From assembly GCF_026230105.1 (NCBI RefSeq), contig NC_079485.1:27757572-27821571 (forward strand): DNA of 64,000 nt, read 5' to 3'. The position numbers were made by a program, and so were the translations under genes. Under the pieces are notes generated by a model. It worked only from the letters and a program-made list of their open reading frames with translations. It searched no databases and was not told where the DNA came from. Below are positions 35,049 through 46,250 of this stretch, one piece after another. How positions within the stretch are numbered: position 1 is the stretch's first letter; each line of letters starts with the position of its first letter. This DNA comes from Diorhabda sublineata. Taxonomy: Eukaryota > Arthropoda > Insecta > Coleoptera > Chrysomelidae.

Positions 35049-36508
35049 AGGTTGGCAACTACGTACTAAAGTTTATAGTGCTGATTGCTTAAGAGGGGCA
35101 CGTGTCAGAATTGATATAAAAAATTTATCTTTTTACAATTTTTTTCAGGCCTACCACAGGCTTATTCAAGCACACAACTCTTTATATTATGATTAACTTA
35201 CAATTACATACTAATTATGATATATGTAATTATTATATCTGTTATAATATATAATGATATCCATTATTTTGAATTCGACAGTCGGCTCAAGTTCGAGAAA
35301 AAATGTAAAAAGAGGTGAACTCAAAAAAGTAACAGTACATACGACAAAATAATATATAGTTTGCTTACTTTTTGCTGGATACTTTATCCATTCTCGATCA
35401 CAATAATAAAAATCTTGGAAACAAATAACAGCAAGAATAAAATCGAACTAAGGCTAGATTTACCAAAAGGCCGAAATGATTAGTTTTACGGTCAGCTGAT
35501 CTGAGACTGATATTTGGTTGGTTGTTAAGCCAAAAATAACTAGATTTCTTCCTAGAATTGCAGCTTGCACCCAATAAAAATGGCACAAAACCGAAGTGGC
35601 AGATTTTGTATGAAACAATCAGGTGATGTTCTCATCTGAGCATGCTTTTTATTAAGAAATAATGCGTCTTGCATTGAATTACACGTTGTATTGCGTCATT
35701 TCAAGCGGCTTTTAAGTCTGTGTTCAAGTTATCTTCTATAATCCATCTTCTAAGGTTTCCTGAAGAAGCATTAATTTTATCGCAACGTTCTGGTCGGTAC
35801 TGAAGTTGATGATGACCAAATCAAAGTCATAATTGAAGAGGGTCGTCATATAACTGTTCGAGAGATTGCGAAGAGATTACATGTATCGCACACAATAATT
35901 GAAAAATACTTATTCGGGTACTTCACGAATTAAAAGGAATTCATTTAACACAAATAATCAACATTTGCGATTTAACCCTTAAACGAATGAAACCGACTCT
36001 TTCTTGAAAAGAATCATCACTGGTGATGAAAAATAGATCCTGTGCAGTAACATAGTTCGAAAACGATCATGGAGCAAGCACGATAAACCAGCACAAACCA
36101 CAACAAAAGCTGAAAAACATCAAAAAAACTCATGCTGTCAGTTTGGTGCGGTTACAAAGGTGTTGTGTTTTTTGAGCTGCTTCCGAGGAACCAAACGGTC
36201 AATTCTAATGTTTACAGTCAACAATTAATGAAACTGGATGAAACAATTAAAGAAAAACAGCCAGAAATGTAAAATCGGAAAGGTTTAGTGTTCCACCATG
36301 TTAATACAAGCCCTCACATATCTTTGGCAACTCGTGGGAAACTATTGGAGCTTGGATGGGAAGTGATGCTACCATACAAGGTGAAAGAAAGATTACAAAA
36401 GGTCATTTAGCAAAATGGAAAATTTATAATTGAATAAAAACTATTTTTTTTCGAAAAAAAGGGTCATATTTTATACTACAAAACCGATATTACTTTATCG
36501 CCAACCAA
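35049..36508 (+). mobile_element. mariner (irritans-like ends) with internal deletion
   Basis: Left end AGGTTGGCAACTACGTACTA beside TATA and right end, read inverted, TTGGTTGGCGATAAAGTAAT beside TA resemble the irritans-type mariner terminus (GGTTGGCAA...AAGTAAT). Plus-strand coding pieces follow in order: EVDDDQIKVIIEEGRHITVR and IAKRLHVSHTIIEKYL (DNA-binding), FLKRIITGDEK (first catalytic Asp), RKRSWSKHDKPAQTTTKAEK, CCFLSCF/ELLPRNQ region near 36175, a shifted FHHVNTSPHISLATRGKLLE near 36290 (family HQDNARPHTS; Asp lost), then MLPYK joined directly to RLQKVI near 36390. The join removes the third Asp motif (YSPDLAP). Roughly 500 bases between the left terminus and the coding start include unassigned DNA, possibly an insertion. 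Confidence 0.8.
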
Positions 36509-37049
36509 TAATAATAATTAATACATCCTCGTATGGTTTCTCTTCCATAAATTTTACTAAAAATCCCTTGTCTTCAATTATTCAATTTGGCGCTCTAATA
36601 TTCTCCTAAAACAAGCAACCAAGCTATCTGGGTATCAACTTCGTCAGAAATTCCTTTTGTCAATTTTCTGTCATCCTTCATTTCTTTCATCTGCAATAAT
36701 TTTTCTGCACTCTGGTTTCGAAAAGTACTACATATTTGCATTATGTTTGTATGAAGCATTCGAACCGCGTTGCAAGTTTTTATACAAAAACATTCGCTGT
36801 GTTGCTAGATAATTTACATATTTACTTCTACTAATAAAGCTTTATTAACTTTTTATTGGTTGAATAATTTACCATCTCTAGGATAATAATCTTAGAGACC
36901 CAGTTGTGTCAGGAAGGTTTATTTCCGTGTTAGGCCATACGAGTAGGTACGCCTTCAGTATTAATAACGATTCTTTTATCAATATTACTATTTTTTCTGT
37001 TTGTTTACGTTTCTTTCTCTCTCTCTTTTCTGTTTCTTAACGTATGTGA
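36509..37049. other. intergenic stretch, nothing recognised
   Basis: AT-rich, with a CT-rich patch (TTTCTCTCTCTCTTTTCTG near 37014) just before the dispersed repeat. Confidence 0.5.
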
Positions 37050-37475
37050 TCCTTCCACCTTATTATTGGTTTTTCAATCCTTAATTTCATATGATTTCTA
37101 CTTCAATTTATTTTGTTAGTTTTTGAATACAATCCAAATTACTTAATTGTTCTAGTTCCTTCAGCTACACCTTTGGTTCTGTTATCATAATCTCATTGTT
37201 CACTTTGTTTCCTTTCATTTTTTACCCAGAAGTACTATTTCTACGTCTTTTTTGGTTTCTTTAAATATTCGTTGAATTATGCAATTTTATTGAGATTCAG
37301 TGTAGAAAATGAATGTTGCAAGTAATTAAAATGAAAAAAGATTAAATATAAATAGTCATTTCAATGCACTCCTTTGTTTTGCCCAGATCTCGATATGATT
37401 GATCAGCCTATCAATTGTTTGATTATTTTAAAGGCTAGATGTGTATTGAAATATTTTCACGTACTTTTCACGAAT
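37050..37475 (+). repeat. unclassified dispersed repeat, copy B
   Basis: Direct-orientation partner of 31500-32020, sharing the same ordered blocks, of which GATTGATCAGCCTATCAATT and TTGTTTGATTATTTTAAAGG are nearest identity. Divergence is scattered, so this is an old family rather than a recent duplication. Confidence 0.65.
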
Positions 37476-38814
37476 AATTATACAATAGTAGATTTAAAAA
37501 TCATTGGGTTTTTTCTTCTTTCCATTTTAGTATCAGTTGAAGAATATCACATCGTTCAAGGCCTTGAGCATCCATATATTTATCCTCATATTATGGAGAT
37601 GAACAAAGTATTTATTAACATTTCATAATTATAGTATACACTATTTATCTTATACATCTTATAATTTACGTTTTGTAATTACCTAGTTATTTTCTTATTT
37701 CAAAGAATGTCTTGTTCTTCACAGTTTTAAATTGAAATGAAAATAAGTTTGTTTTGAATTGATAATGATTATGAATTGATTGAAAAGTCCATCGACATTC
37801 TTCTAAATACTAATTCCCCTCATTCATTTAGCATAAACGTACCATCTGTCATTTCTCCACGAACTGGTACAGAGATCAATAATTAGATGGTGATTAATTC
37901 GTAGTCAAAGTTGGTACAACAAAGTAAGTCTGTAGGGTACGTGTAAATTAATTTGATGTCAGTTCACATAAAACTGAATTGATCTTCATTCCACAAAAAT
38001 CACGTATTACAAATTTGAATTAATCTATTCATGAATGTGTATTGCCACATTTATTGACGTGTCGTATGGTTACCTTCACAACAAAACTGTGTCGCGTCAT
38101 ATGTTATTATGATAATTTCAGTTAGTCATTTTTTTGTTTAAAGTTCCCGATTCATACTCGTATTTAAAATTTGTGTGGCGGTCGTTTTTTATATTCTGAA
38201 CACGTTATAAAATATATATTTCACAAAATTTTACCAATCTTTTCAGTGGGAGTTGCCTTCATTGTCTTCCTGAATGGAACAATGTGAAAAATGAAAAAGA
38301 GCTGATATGACGATAATTATGTTTTCAGTTGTATAAAGACAAGAATTTATTACTTTGCAGTAAATGAATTTTAATATTTGATGAGAATACGGCGAATTAG
38401 GAGAATTAGACTACACTTTTTATAATTTTAGTAACACGAAATTATTTTGTCTCGTATAAAGATTAAAAATTGGTTTTTATACTGATTTAGATACAAAAGA
38501 ACCACTACTTATCAATTTACAAGCAATAGAAGCAACAGAAGATAAAGATAATTCTTAGAGAAGCAGGAAGAATATAGGTACAAAGAAGTAGTAAGAGTGG
38601 GTTCAATATTGAAGTAAAACGACTGTCAAACCAAACATTAAGTATCTGAAATTTAAAAATCTACTTTTTAATCATTAAGAAGTGTTATTTGGAAAGAGAT
38701 AATTTGTTTGTGAATTTTTGAGAGGAATATCTATTTTATTAAGCAAGATGAAGTTGGCATTTATCTAATTTTATCAAAAAAGGGAATTGATTTTTTTGTG
38801 TATATATATTAAGA
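37476..38814. other. intergenic stretch, nothing recognised
   Basis: AT-rich; no domain, terminal repeat or RNA feature recognised. Confidence 0.5.
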
Positions 38815-39905
38815 GCCCTAGGTCCGTCCATGTGCGGCTATTCACAATAATATAAGAATAGCACTTATAAAGGCTCCAAATAAGACAATTTTCGGAAAAA
38901 ATAGGCATTAAAATGAAAATATACAAGTCGATAACATTACTCACGTTAATATATGGAAATGATTACGGAAAAGGCCATAGAACTCAATAAGACTATATGT
39001 GCTTCATCGATCTCACCCAAGCATTTGATAGAGTACGATTGAGGGATGTAACAACTCTACTGAAGAGAAAGAAGATTCACCCCAACATAATAAAAGTAAT
39101 CTTCGAACACCGATAATTACACATATATAAGAATGGAAAATAAACTGAGAAATAGAATATCTATGACGGCCGGTATCAGATAAGGAGACAGAAAGGAAGT
39201 TTAAAGAGAATACCGGATGGGAAACAAAGAAATAAAAAAAGTATGCGATGCTGATGACGCAGTGAGCATCTCAGAAGATGAAGATAACTCACAAAGGCTA
39301 CTGATGTAATTTGGCGGAGACCAGAGCCACACACCATAACTAAGAATGTCGGATGACAGATTTGTAAAGATTGCAAAGGAAGAAAAACCGAATAAATCCT
39401 GACCACCAGGTCGACCACCTACAAGATAGTATGAAAGCTGGTCTTCACCATCCCAGCTGCAGCTAGGTAACCCTTGATGCAAACACAGTCCCAATGTACG
39501 ATGAAAAAGAAGAAAAAGAAGAAACTTGGATATTGAACAAAAAGACATAGAGTAGAATCGTTGTAGCAGAGATGAAACAACTGAGAAAACAATGATAGAC
39601 AGAATAAGAAATGAGGTAATTATAGAAAGGGTCATATAGGAATCAATAGGAAACAAAATAGTTGAAACTTTAAAATGGTACGGACATAAAGAGATGAACA
39701 GAATGAGAGAAGTAAAAAGATATAAGGAAAGAAGAAGAGGAAGACCAAGGAAATCTTTGTTACAAGTTGCAGAGGAACTGAATGAAGTAGCAGAGAATTC
39801 GAAAGAATGGTAAAAATGGATAAATAGAAAATGCAATCTAAAATCCCAATACTCTGACTCTCGAAAGGGTATAGACATATACAAAGGGTATAGAGAAGAA
39901 GAAAT
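38815..39905 (+). pseudogene. LINE reverse transcriptase remnants, probably two related copies
   Basis: Plus-strand fragments in mixed frames read CFIDLTQAFDRVRLRDVTTL and LLKRKKIHPNIIKVIFE (RT palm, first catalytic Asp in FIDL-x-QAFD) near 39000-39105, then a short piece resembling CDADDAVSISEDEDN near 39247 (the YADD site, Tyr changed to Asp), then RLAKIAKEEK-like text near 39360 and the C-terminal tail near 39600-39890 (RPRKSL-LQVAEELNEVAENS). Two different tail types occur in series, so two related LINE fragments appear joined. A long antisense frame (39884-39201) is only the complement of this purine-rich strand. No intact gene remains. Confidence 0.7.
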
Positions 39906-41905
39906 ATAGATTCAAAAGTGCAATAATAGGTAAAAAATGGGAAGGATAGAAATCATGATGGTTGGTTGGTAAATAATAACAATACTTCAAAATGAACGCT
40001 TGAATTTTGTCACTTCTTCATGAATAGTGTGTTTTTGTGTTATAACACACACACGTAAATGGAATTAGTAAACTAATTACTACTAATTAACTAGTGAATC
40101 AGATCGGTGAATTCCTTAATTGATTCATGTATTGCCATCAGGAGTAAATGAGAATGCAACATTTCAAGTCAAAATATCTATAAAAACGGATACAGGTGGT
40201 GAAATAGATAATATTGTGATCAAATTGATAGCACTATTTAATACCAAACCAAACTAAAAATCAGAAAATATTTTTTTAACACTTCAAAGAATGGTGGAGT
40301 GATTAATAGAAGATATAATTTTATGGTGAAAAGTGTCGGGTGCTTGATGTGATGTGATAAAAGTAGCATCATTAGTTTCAAAAATTATCTTAGAAAGCAC
40401 TACAAGCTTCTTTCTTTTATTTCTCAATTTGTAAAAGACGCTTTAATTATATATGAATTGGAAAATAATATTTCTAGCTTTTCAAATAAAGGTGAAGTAA
40501 TTTCTCTTAACAATAGTTTTGTTAATATGGTTTATGTGAAAGTAAGATAAGTATTTACCGGAAAATAATTATACGATTATTGAAAAGCATATAAAAAAGG
40601 TTGAAATGACATAAACTTATTTTATTGCGAATACACATTTGATTTTATCAATTTTCATAATTTATTATCAGTACTTTTATTCATTATCAGTAGGTAACTT
40701 TACATAAAAACTTATCGAAACTTAAAAGTATTTAATTCTATGTAACTTACTATAAACCGTATAGTCAACCACTGTCGGATCTTTAGAAGGGGTGAAACCT
40801 CTAAAAAATGTTTTATTAGAGTAGAAATTTTAAGTAAAAGATTTATTTTATCTGTATTACAGTTGCTCTACGGCGACATGTTGAATTACTATTTAACATT
40901 AAATGAACGATGCTTTTGAAAATAAATCATTTTCCCGTTTCCAATCTGCCTCCAATCAACTATATCATATTTCATTGGGGAGCCTATGAGACAGAATTTT
41001 TAATGTGAAAGTTTTGATTCCATAAAAGAACGTTTCATAACTTGCGCCTGAATAAAATCCGTAAGTTTGCTTTATAAATAACTTTTTAAGTCCGAGTTGT
41101 TCCATTGAAGAAGGATTTTGGATACCTTGCCTATTTTGCGACTTACTACCTACATATGGTAACAATAAACAGTTAATATAAATTCAATCGGATTTTAAGT
41201 TTATAAGTTGAAAATATTTGAATACATTTAGAACCATTCGCTATGATGAAATAAAATCGTGTCTCACTTTATTTTAGATAAATTAACTATACGATAAAGC
41301 TCGAGTGAATATTTCATTTTTTTGCATCTAAGTTGTCACCTCACAAATAATATATTTCAATTTAATATCCAAAATCATATGCCTTCTTATTTAGGTACCA
41401 AACCAAATAGAGAAATTTAGAAGTACCAGTTTTGAGATATTCTTTTGTCTTGCCTGGTTTGTAAATATCAAAAAATTTATATTCGTCACGCCATGATTAT
41501 TAATTTATCTATTGTCGGAATATAATTACATTTTGCAAGAGTAATAAAACTTCTCCAAACGCATATAACTAATTCTATTACGTAAGTGTGAATCGCATCA
41601 TTCACATCTGCTACCAGCCCAAAGATAGTGCAAATGGTTACCATCTTCGAAAGTAAATACGTATTTACGGAGTATCAATGGAAAACTTTCAAAAATCGTC
41701 ATTTTTAAATGTACATTCTTGGTTACCATTCTGGCTAATTACCTTCAAAAATACATGCAATATTACAAATATATTATTACATGGATTCCTTTGTTTACTC
41801 TCAACATATTTTACACTTAAGAATAATCATTCCACATAGTCAAAGGCAAACTCGTTCATCTGTATTTGTCACCTTTTGCTCTTCGTCCACCTTTTTATTG
41901 AGAAA
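39906..41905. other. long intergenic stretch, nothing recognised
   Basis: About 2 kb of AT-rich DNA without recognisable coding or repeat structure. Confidence 0.5.
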
Positions 41906-42117
41906 CTAGCAGACTTTGTATTGCCTCAATCGATAAAGAAAAAGCATAAACTTTTGTGTGAAATAAACTTAAAACAAACAAAAGGAATCCTTTTGTTATT
42001 AAATTAATTAAAAAATGCTTGTTATGAATGAAGTTCTATTATTATTATCGATTAATTATATACTGGCTATTTATAAGGCTTCAATTTGATATTGAAAGGC
42101 ACACACAGTTATGATAC
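41906..42117 (-). mobile_element. second piggyBac-like copy, 3' fragment
   Basis: Read on the minus strand, this matches about 2520-2770 of the piggyBac-like element closely: CTGTGTGTG, CAATATCAAATTGAA-CCTTATAAATAGCCAGT, AATAATAATA-AACTTCATTCATA, AAAGGATTCCTTTTGTTTGT and GATTGAGGCA-TAC-AAGTCTGC. Homology stops near 41906, before the terminal inverted repeat, and at 42117 where the Helitron begins, so only a piece of the 3' UTR survives. Confidence 0.8.
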
Positions 42118-42119
42118 AG

Positions 42120-42895
42120 TATGTTAATCAATTCAAAGCTTTCTGTTTTGTCCATGCTAGAAACAGGGAACCTTCAAGTTGATTCCCCCAACTTCCAACG
42201 ACTGACCTTGCGATTTATTTATGATCATCGCACAAGCCAGACGTACCGGAAACTGTAAACGTTAAAATCGAATGGTAAATCCGTTGGAATCATCGGCACA
42301 CGTGGGATCAAGATATCCTCTCCTTTGTCTCCTTTTCCCTTTATGATTGTTCGCAATTCTAACATAGCAATAGGACTATTTTCTTGATCTGTCTCTCTCT
42401 GGTTATCAGTGCGGTTAGGTCTTCGCACATTTGATTGACTGCGACGACCTAAGTTAGGTCGTCTTGTCATCGGCATCGTAAATTGTAATTATTCAAAGTG
42501 AGAAAAGTTCTCGCCCACATAGCAGTGAAGTGTTACTATCACAAAAGATTAACAAAAAAGGATCACCGAAGTTAAGTTAATCGTCACTCAGATAGAAGGA
42601 AGCACTGTTTGTCTGAGGTATCGATCGACATAGAGGATGGATCGACATATTAGTCGGTTGTCAAATGTCAAATATTGTGGTTGCGTTCAGAAATTTAATT
42701 TATGACAAAACATCAAGCAAAAACAAAATTGTTGTTTTATTTAATTCCGAACATTATCACATTTATTCACCTTTTAAATTTTCTCTGGACTTCCACAAAT
42801 AAATAACAAAAATGAGCCAAATCGGTTCAGCCGTTCTCGAGCTTTAGCGAGACCAACGAACAGCAATTCATTTTTATATATGTAGTAACTAAGGG
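42120..42895 (-). mobile_element. Helitron, internally deleted
   Basis: The minus-strand frame 42476-42225 starts MPMTRRPNLGRRSQSNVRRP, the characteristic N-terminus of insect Helitron replication proteins (MPR-x-RR-x-NLGRR). It passes directly into GEDILIPRVPMIPTDLPFDF, which belongs near the C-terminus in the PIF1-like helicase. After a frameshift it continues as FPVRLACAMIINKSQGQSLE and VGGINL, helicase motif VI. So the Rep nuclease and most of the helicase have been removed by one deletion. Upstream (42480-42890) is the element's 5' leader, including the family-typical AGCCAAATCGGTTCAGCCGT on the plus strand near 42813. A Helitron inserts at AT dinucleotides without target duplication, so ends are approximate. 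It is inserted beside, or into, the piggyBac fragment. Confidence 0.82.
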
Positions 42896-43976
42896 TTGAA
42901 TTGATTTCAATTGTCACCATGTTCTATAAATGGCATATTTTAATCCGTATTATCAATTTAATATTATAGCATTTGCTAATATTTGTAGAAGATCGCAACA
43001 GTAAATTCCATCAACATAGTGATTTTGTTTAAATGAAAATATTTTGGACGATATTATAGGTATGATTTTGCAGTATGTTGTTAAAGAAGAATGAACGGTG
43101 TCGGTACCCATCATACAGTGCTACTTCAAGTGTTAAATGTTCAATTAGTATTTCTAATTCCGCGATTAATCGAAGTAAAATACAATAAAACTTCTGATAT
43201 TTCGGTTATTACTTTCCGCATCACTAGGAAATCACTACGGCATGATAATCTGAACAATACGTCCTATTAGCTTTTGTGAGTGGCTTGCTACATACCGTCA
43301 CTAATAAGTTTTATCTTTCTTCTTGCATTTTTTAATATAAATTAAGTAACACAAGTATGTCTCTTTTATTCCAATAATATTTCGTTAGCCGATTTATCAT
43401 TATTTGTTCCTGTTTTTTCATCAATCCGATTTTGTTCTTCTATAGTATAGTAACAGTAAAATTGAAGAAACTACAGTTTTTGCAAAAGAATTAATTTTAT
43501 TGTATGTTTTTTAACGTTTTCTAATGAAATTTATCCAGTGATTGCAAGATTGCGATGCAATGATAAAACCTCTTTAACAAGTAATCACATCAATTACTCA
43601 TCTAAATGGCGTTACAATAAAATATAGGAGAAAACCAACTATACGTCAGGCTAACAAATGAATTCGCTAATACAGTAAACGTATCCATTATAATTAAATA
43701 AAATTATCCAGCTATTAAATTGTCTGAGAGGCATTTTGTTATTATTTATACTAGTTAAACAATTGAGTCTTGTAGTTTGGAATAAATTCAATAGCATTTA
43801 TTTTTTTTTAAATTCCCCGATTCGTTGATAGGTATTTCCAATTCCGATTGTTTACATACATAAATAAAACATACAGAATTTAGAAATTGGATGGCTCTTT
43901 TATAGAATAGTGTTTATTCATAACTCCAAAATACCAAACTTTCATTCCTCACTCATTACAAAAAATATTGAATTTG
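42896..43976. other. intergenic stretch, nothing recognised
   Basis: AT-rich flank of the nested transposon block; nothing recognised. Confidence 0.5.
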
Positions 43977-44059
43977 TTAATGTTGTCCATTGATAATTGA
44001 ACAACTTGTATACAGGGTGTTCTGAGACTTGATGCAAAAAATTCGGGAGTGAGTAGATA

Positions 44060-44263
44060 ACGTGTAGCTTTTAAGATATCCCCAAGAAAATGAATCCATT
44101 GTATTCAATTCAGGGCAACGTGTGGGCAAGGCAAATGAACCTTCCCGACCAAAGCAACTATTAGGAAAAATGTTATTAAGATGATTTTTTACATCATTTA
44201 GGAAGTGGGGAGGGGCTCCATCGTTCATGAACCACCTGTCTCTGCGAATGTTTAGAGGAATAT
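44060..44263 (-). pseudogene. CAGGGTG-element transposase fragment (HDGA catalytic block)
   Basis: The frame reads IRRDRWFMNDGAPPHFLNDV, KNHLNNIFPNSCFGREGSFA, LPTRCPELNTMDSFSWGYLK. This is the second and third DDE catalytic block of a mariner/Tc1-like family in insects whose canonical form is FMHDGAPPHF and WPARSPDLNPLDFFLWGHLK. The catalytic Asp in NDGA is retained; the third motif is altered (CPELN for SPDLN). The C-terminus is replaced by the terminal repeat. Confidence 0.8.
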
Positions 44264-44353
44264 CACATCATATGGGTGGATATATAGGTAGGGTAGCTAT
44301 ATATAAAATCATTTTTTAGGCAATTGAAAAATCGTTGACCATTCAAGTTGTTA

Positions 44354-46060
44354 CAGTCCGAACATTTGATAATCCGAATTCTTCAGTAGTCCAAACAAGC
44401 GATTTCATTACATTGGATACTGTCTAATCCAAATTTCATAGTAAGGTGCGAGTTTTTCACTATCGAGAGTAGCCTAATTACTCTCGAGAGTAAAACTCGC
44501 AAGTGTAAAGGGTCCTGAGAGTTCTCGCCGGAAATAGAAGGGGAACTGCCCGAGATCTCCCCCTTTTGTGTCACAGTAACAGGTGTAAATACTTCTGAGA
44601 GTTACTCTCAGAAATTCAATTCTAGTTTGACTTTCTGAGAGTACTGTCAAGAATGTCTTCACCAACCTTGTCGAGTTGTGTGATTTTGTACATTTATAAC
44701 ATTTTATTTTAATCAAATACTTTTTTATTTATAAATCTTTTAAGCTTCTTCTTCTAAACAGATATTGTTTCTCTTTAAAAATTAATGAGCTCACTAATTG
44801 TACTAATACAATACTAATACAAAAATTTCGAAACTGCTGGGCGTTTTCTAGTTCCAATTCACGGGTCAATGTGTGGTAAGCGACTAAATTATTCTGTCTT
44901 TGGACCCAAGATCTGACCTTTTTTTTCTTCCTCGATTCGTTTTTCTTCGACATACAGATAATCAACAAAGCCGCTGCTATTTCTCGTTTCCTTGAAGACA
45001 TCTTGAATAATGTATATGTTGAATTAAAACGCTACAGCTGATAGCACTGAGAACACATCACGAGATGTTAACTTGCTTAAATAAATCTCAGAACTAATAG
45101 AAATCGCCCGTGGAAACGGTCTGAGTGTACTCTCGAGAGTTGCCATAGCGAGTATCTTTCCAAGAGTGGACTAGGGTTAATTTCACGCTCACGTGTAAAG
45201 GACTCCGCCAGAAACTCTCGAGAGCACTCTCGGCGAGTTCCTCTCATGTGTAAACGCGTCTGTACTCGATGATCCGAACCTATACTTTTAGTCTTATTTC
45301 CTAGATCAGGGATATTTACATACTTTGCTGGGATATTTATAATGCCATTTTAGGTGATATAAGTGGGTTTTTATTTTAATATTTGCTTAAATAAGAATGC
45401 CCCTTAAAAGAAAACACATTATCCATAAAACAAAAAAGTGAAATTATTGAAAGACGTAACAAGAGAGAAAGTGGAGGAATGTTGGCCTCTGAGTATGAGC
45501 TTGGAAAATCTAAAATCTATGACATAAAACAGAAAAAGTCTAAAATCGACAGGTAGGATTAATTTTAAAACAATTTTAGTGCTTTTCTTTCTACAGCTGG
45601 CTCCTAAAAATTTACATCCGATCTAAAAATGAGTTTTATTGTTTTGAGCAGTATAAACATATCATCAATTTGACGTGAAGACTTTCGACATATTTTGCAA
45701 ATTTAAATCAAATTATATGTCAGATTAACAAGAATAATCATTGATATAACATTCTATGGCCACTAAATCAACATCTAACCAATATTTGAATATAAAATAT
45801 AACACTAAGATATTAGTGGCCCTAAAATACACTGCTCAAAGATGTGTAAAGCAAGCGAAAATTACAATTTACTTTAAAAATTAATACATACCATATTCTT
45901 ACTTTTTTATACATATATTTTTTATTGTTAATTATTCGTAATTATTGTTTTTTGCGTTTCCTAATGAAGATTTTGAAAAAAAAAACAATTGCTTCGGTAA
46001 TCCTAATTATTTGTTAATCCGAATCGCCTTGGTTTTTATTAGTTCGGATTATCGAGTCAC
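44354..46060 (+). mobile_element. pogo/Tigger (Jerky-like) element nested in the CAGGGTG element
   Basis: The left end CAGTCCGAACATTTGATAAT then CCGAA, after TA, and the right end TTCGGATTATCGAGTC are imperfect inverted repeats of the Tigger type, where ends contain GATAATCCGAA. A short plus-strand gene starts at 45394: MPLKRKHIIH, frameshifted to KSEIIERRNKRESGGMLASE and YELGKSKIYDIKQKKSKI. This is the N-terminal helix-turn-helix of Jerky/CENP-B-like transposases. It ends at a stop after about 50 residues; the DDE domain is absent. The element is interrupted at about 44445-45262 by a Harbinger-type element. Confidence 0.75.
44445..45262 (-). mobile_element. PIF/Harbinger element nested in the Tigger element
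   Basis: The minus-strand frame 45001-44729 starts MSSRKREIAAALLIICMSKK, then RSWVQRQNNLVAYHTLTREL and ELENAQQFRNF. This is the N-terminus of Harbinger transposases, where a WV-x-R-N-x2-GAY-x-TL-x-EL-x-LED-x4-RNF motif precedes the DDE domain. After RNF the frame runs into a few residues resembling VSSLI and YLFR, then stops, so the DDE nuclease is deleted. Subterminal DNA on both sides carries repeated CTCTCGAGAGT palindromes and GTGTAAA words, as in Harbinger subtermini. Exact ends are uncertain: the left boundary is placed at TAA-GGTGCGAG and the right at GCGTCTG-TACTCG. Confidence 0.78.
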
Positions 46061-46084
46061 AAAAAAAATGACGTACTTAAAATC

Positions 46085-46250
46085 TTGATATATGCAACAT
46101 CAGTAAACACAAGGAACGAAATTATCGATAGAATAAACTTCCATTGTGATGCTAGAAGACAGATTCTTGGAATACTCTTCCAAGATGAAAGAAATATCTT
46201 TCGTAGTCTCCGAAAGTGTGTAGAAGAGTAAGGTGTACATTTTGAACATG
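46085..46250 (+). pseudogene. CAGGGTG-element transposase C-terminal fragment
   Basis: The plus strand reads IYATSVNTRNEIIDRINFHC, DARRQILGILFQDERNIFRS and LRKCVEE, then after a stop HFEHVL. The superfamily ends with a YATPV-x3-EL-x2-RI helix and a terminal GRHFEHLL, so this is the last 55 residues. It starts immediately after the right end of the Tigger insertion. Confidence 0.7.

Noticed and set aside
39201..39884. 227-residue minus frame as a membrane protein gene
   Set aside because: Antisense of purine-rich LINE remnants; hydrophobicity follows from the complement. Kept as a caution in findings.
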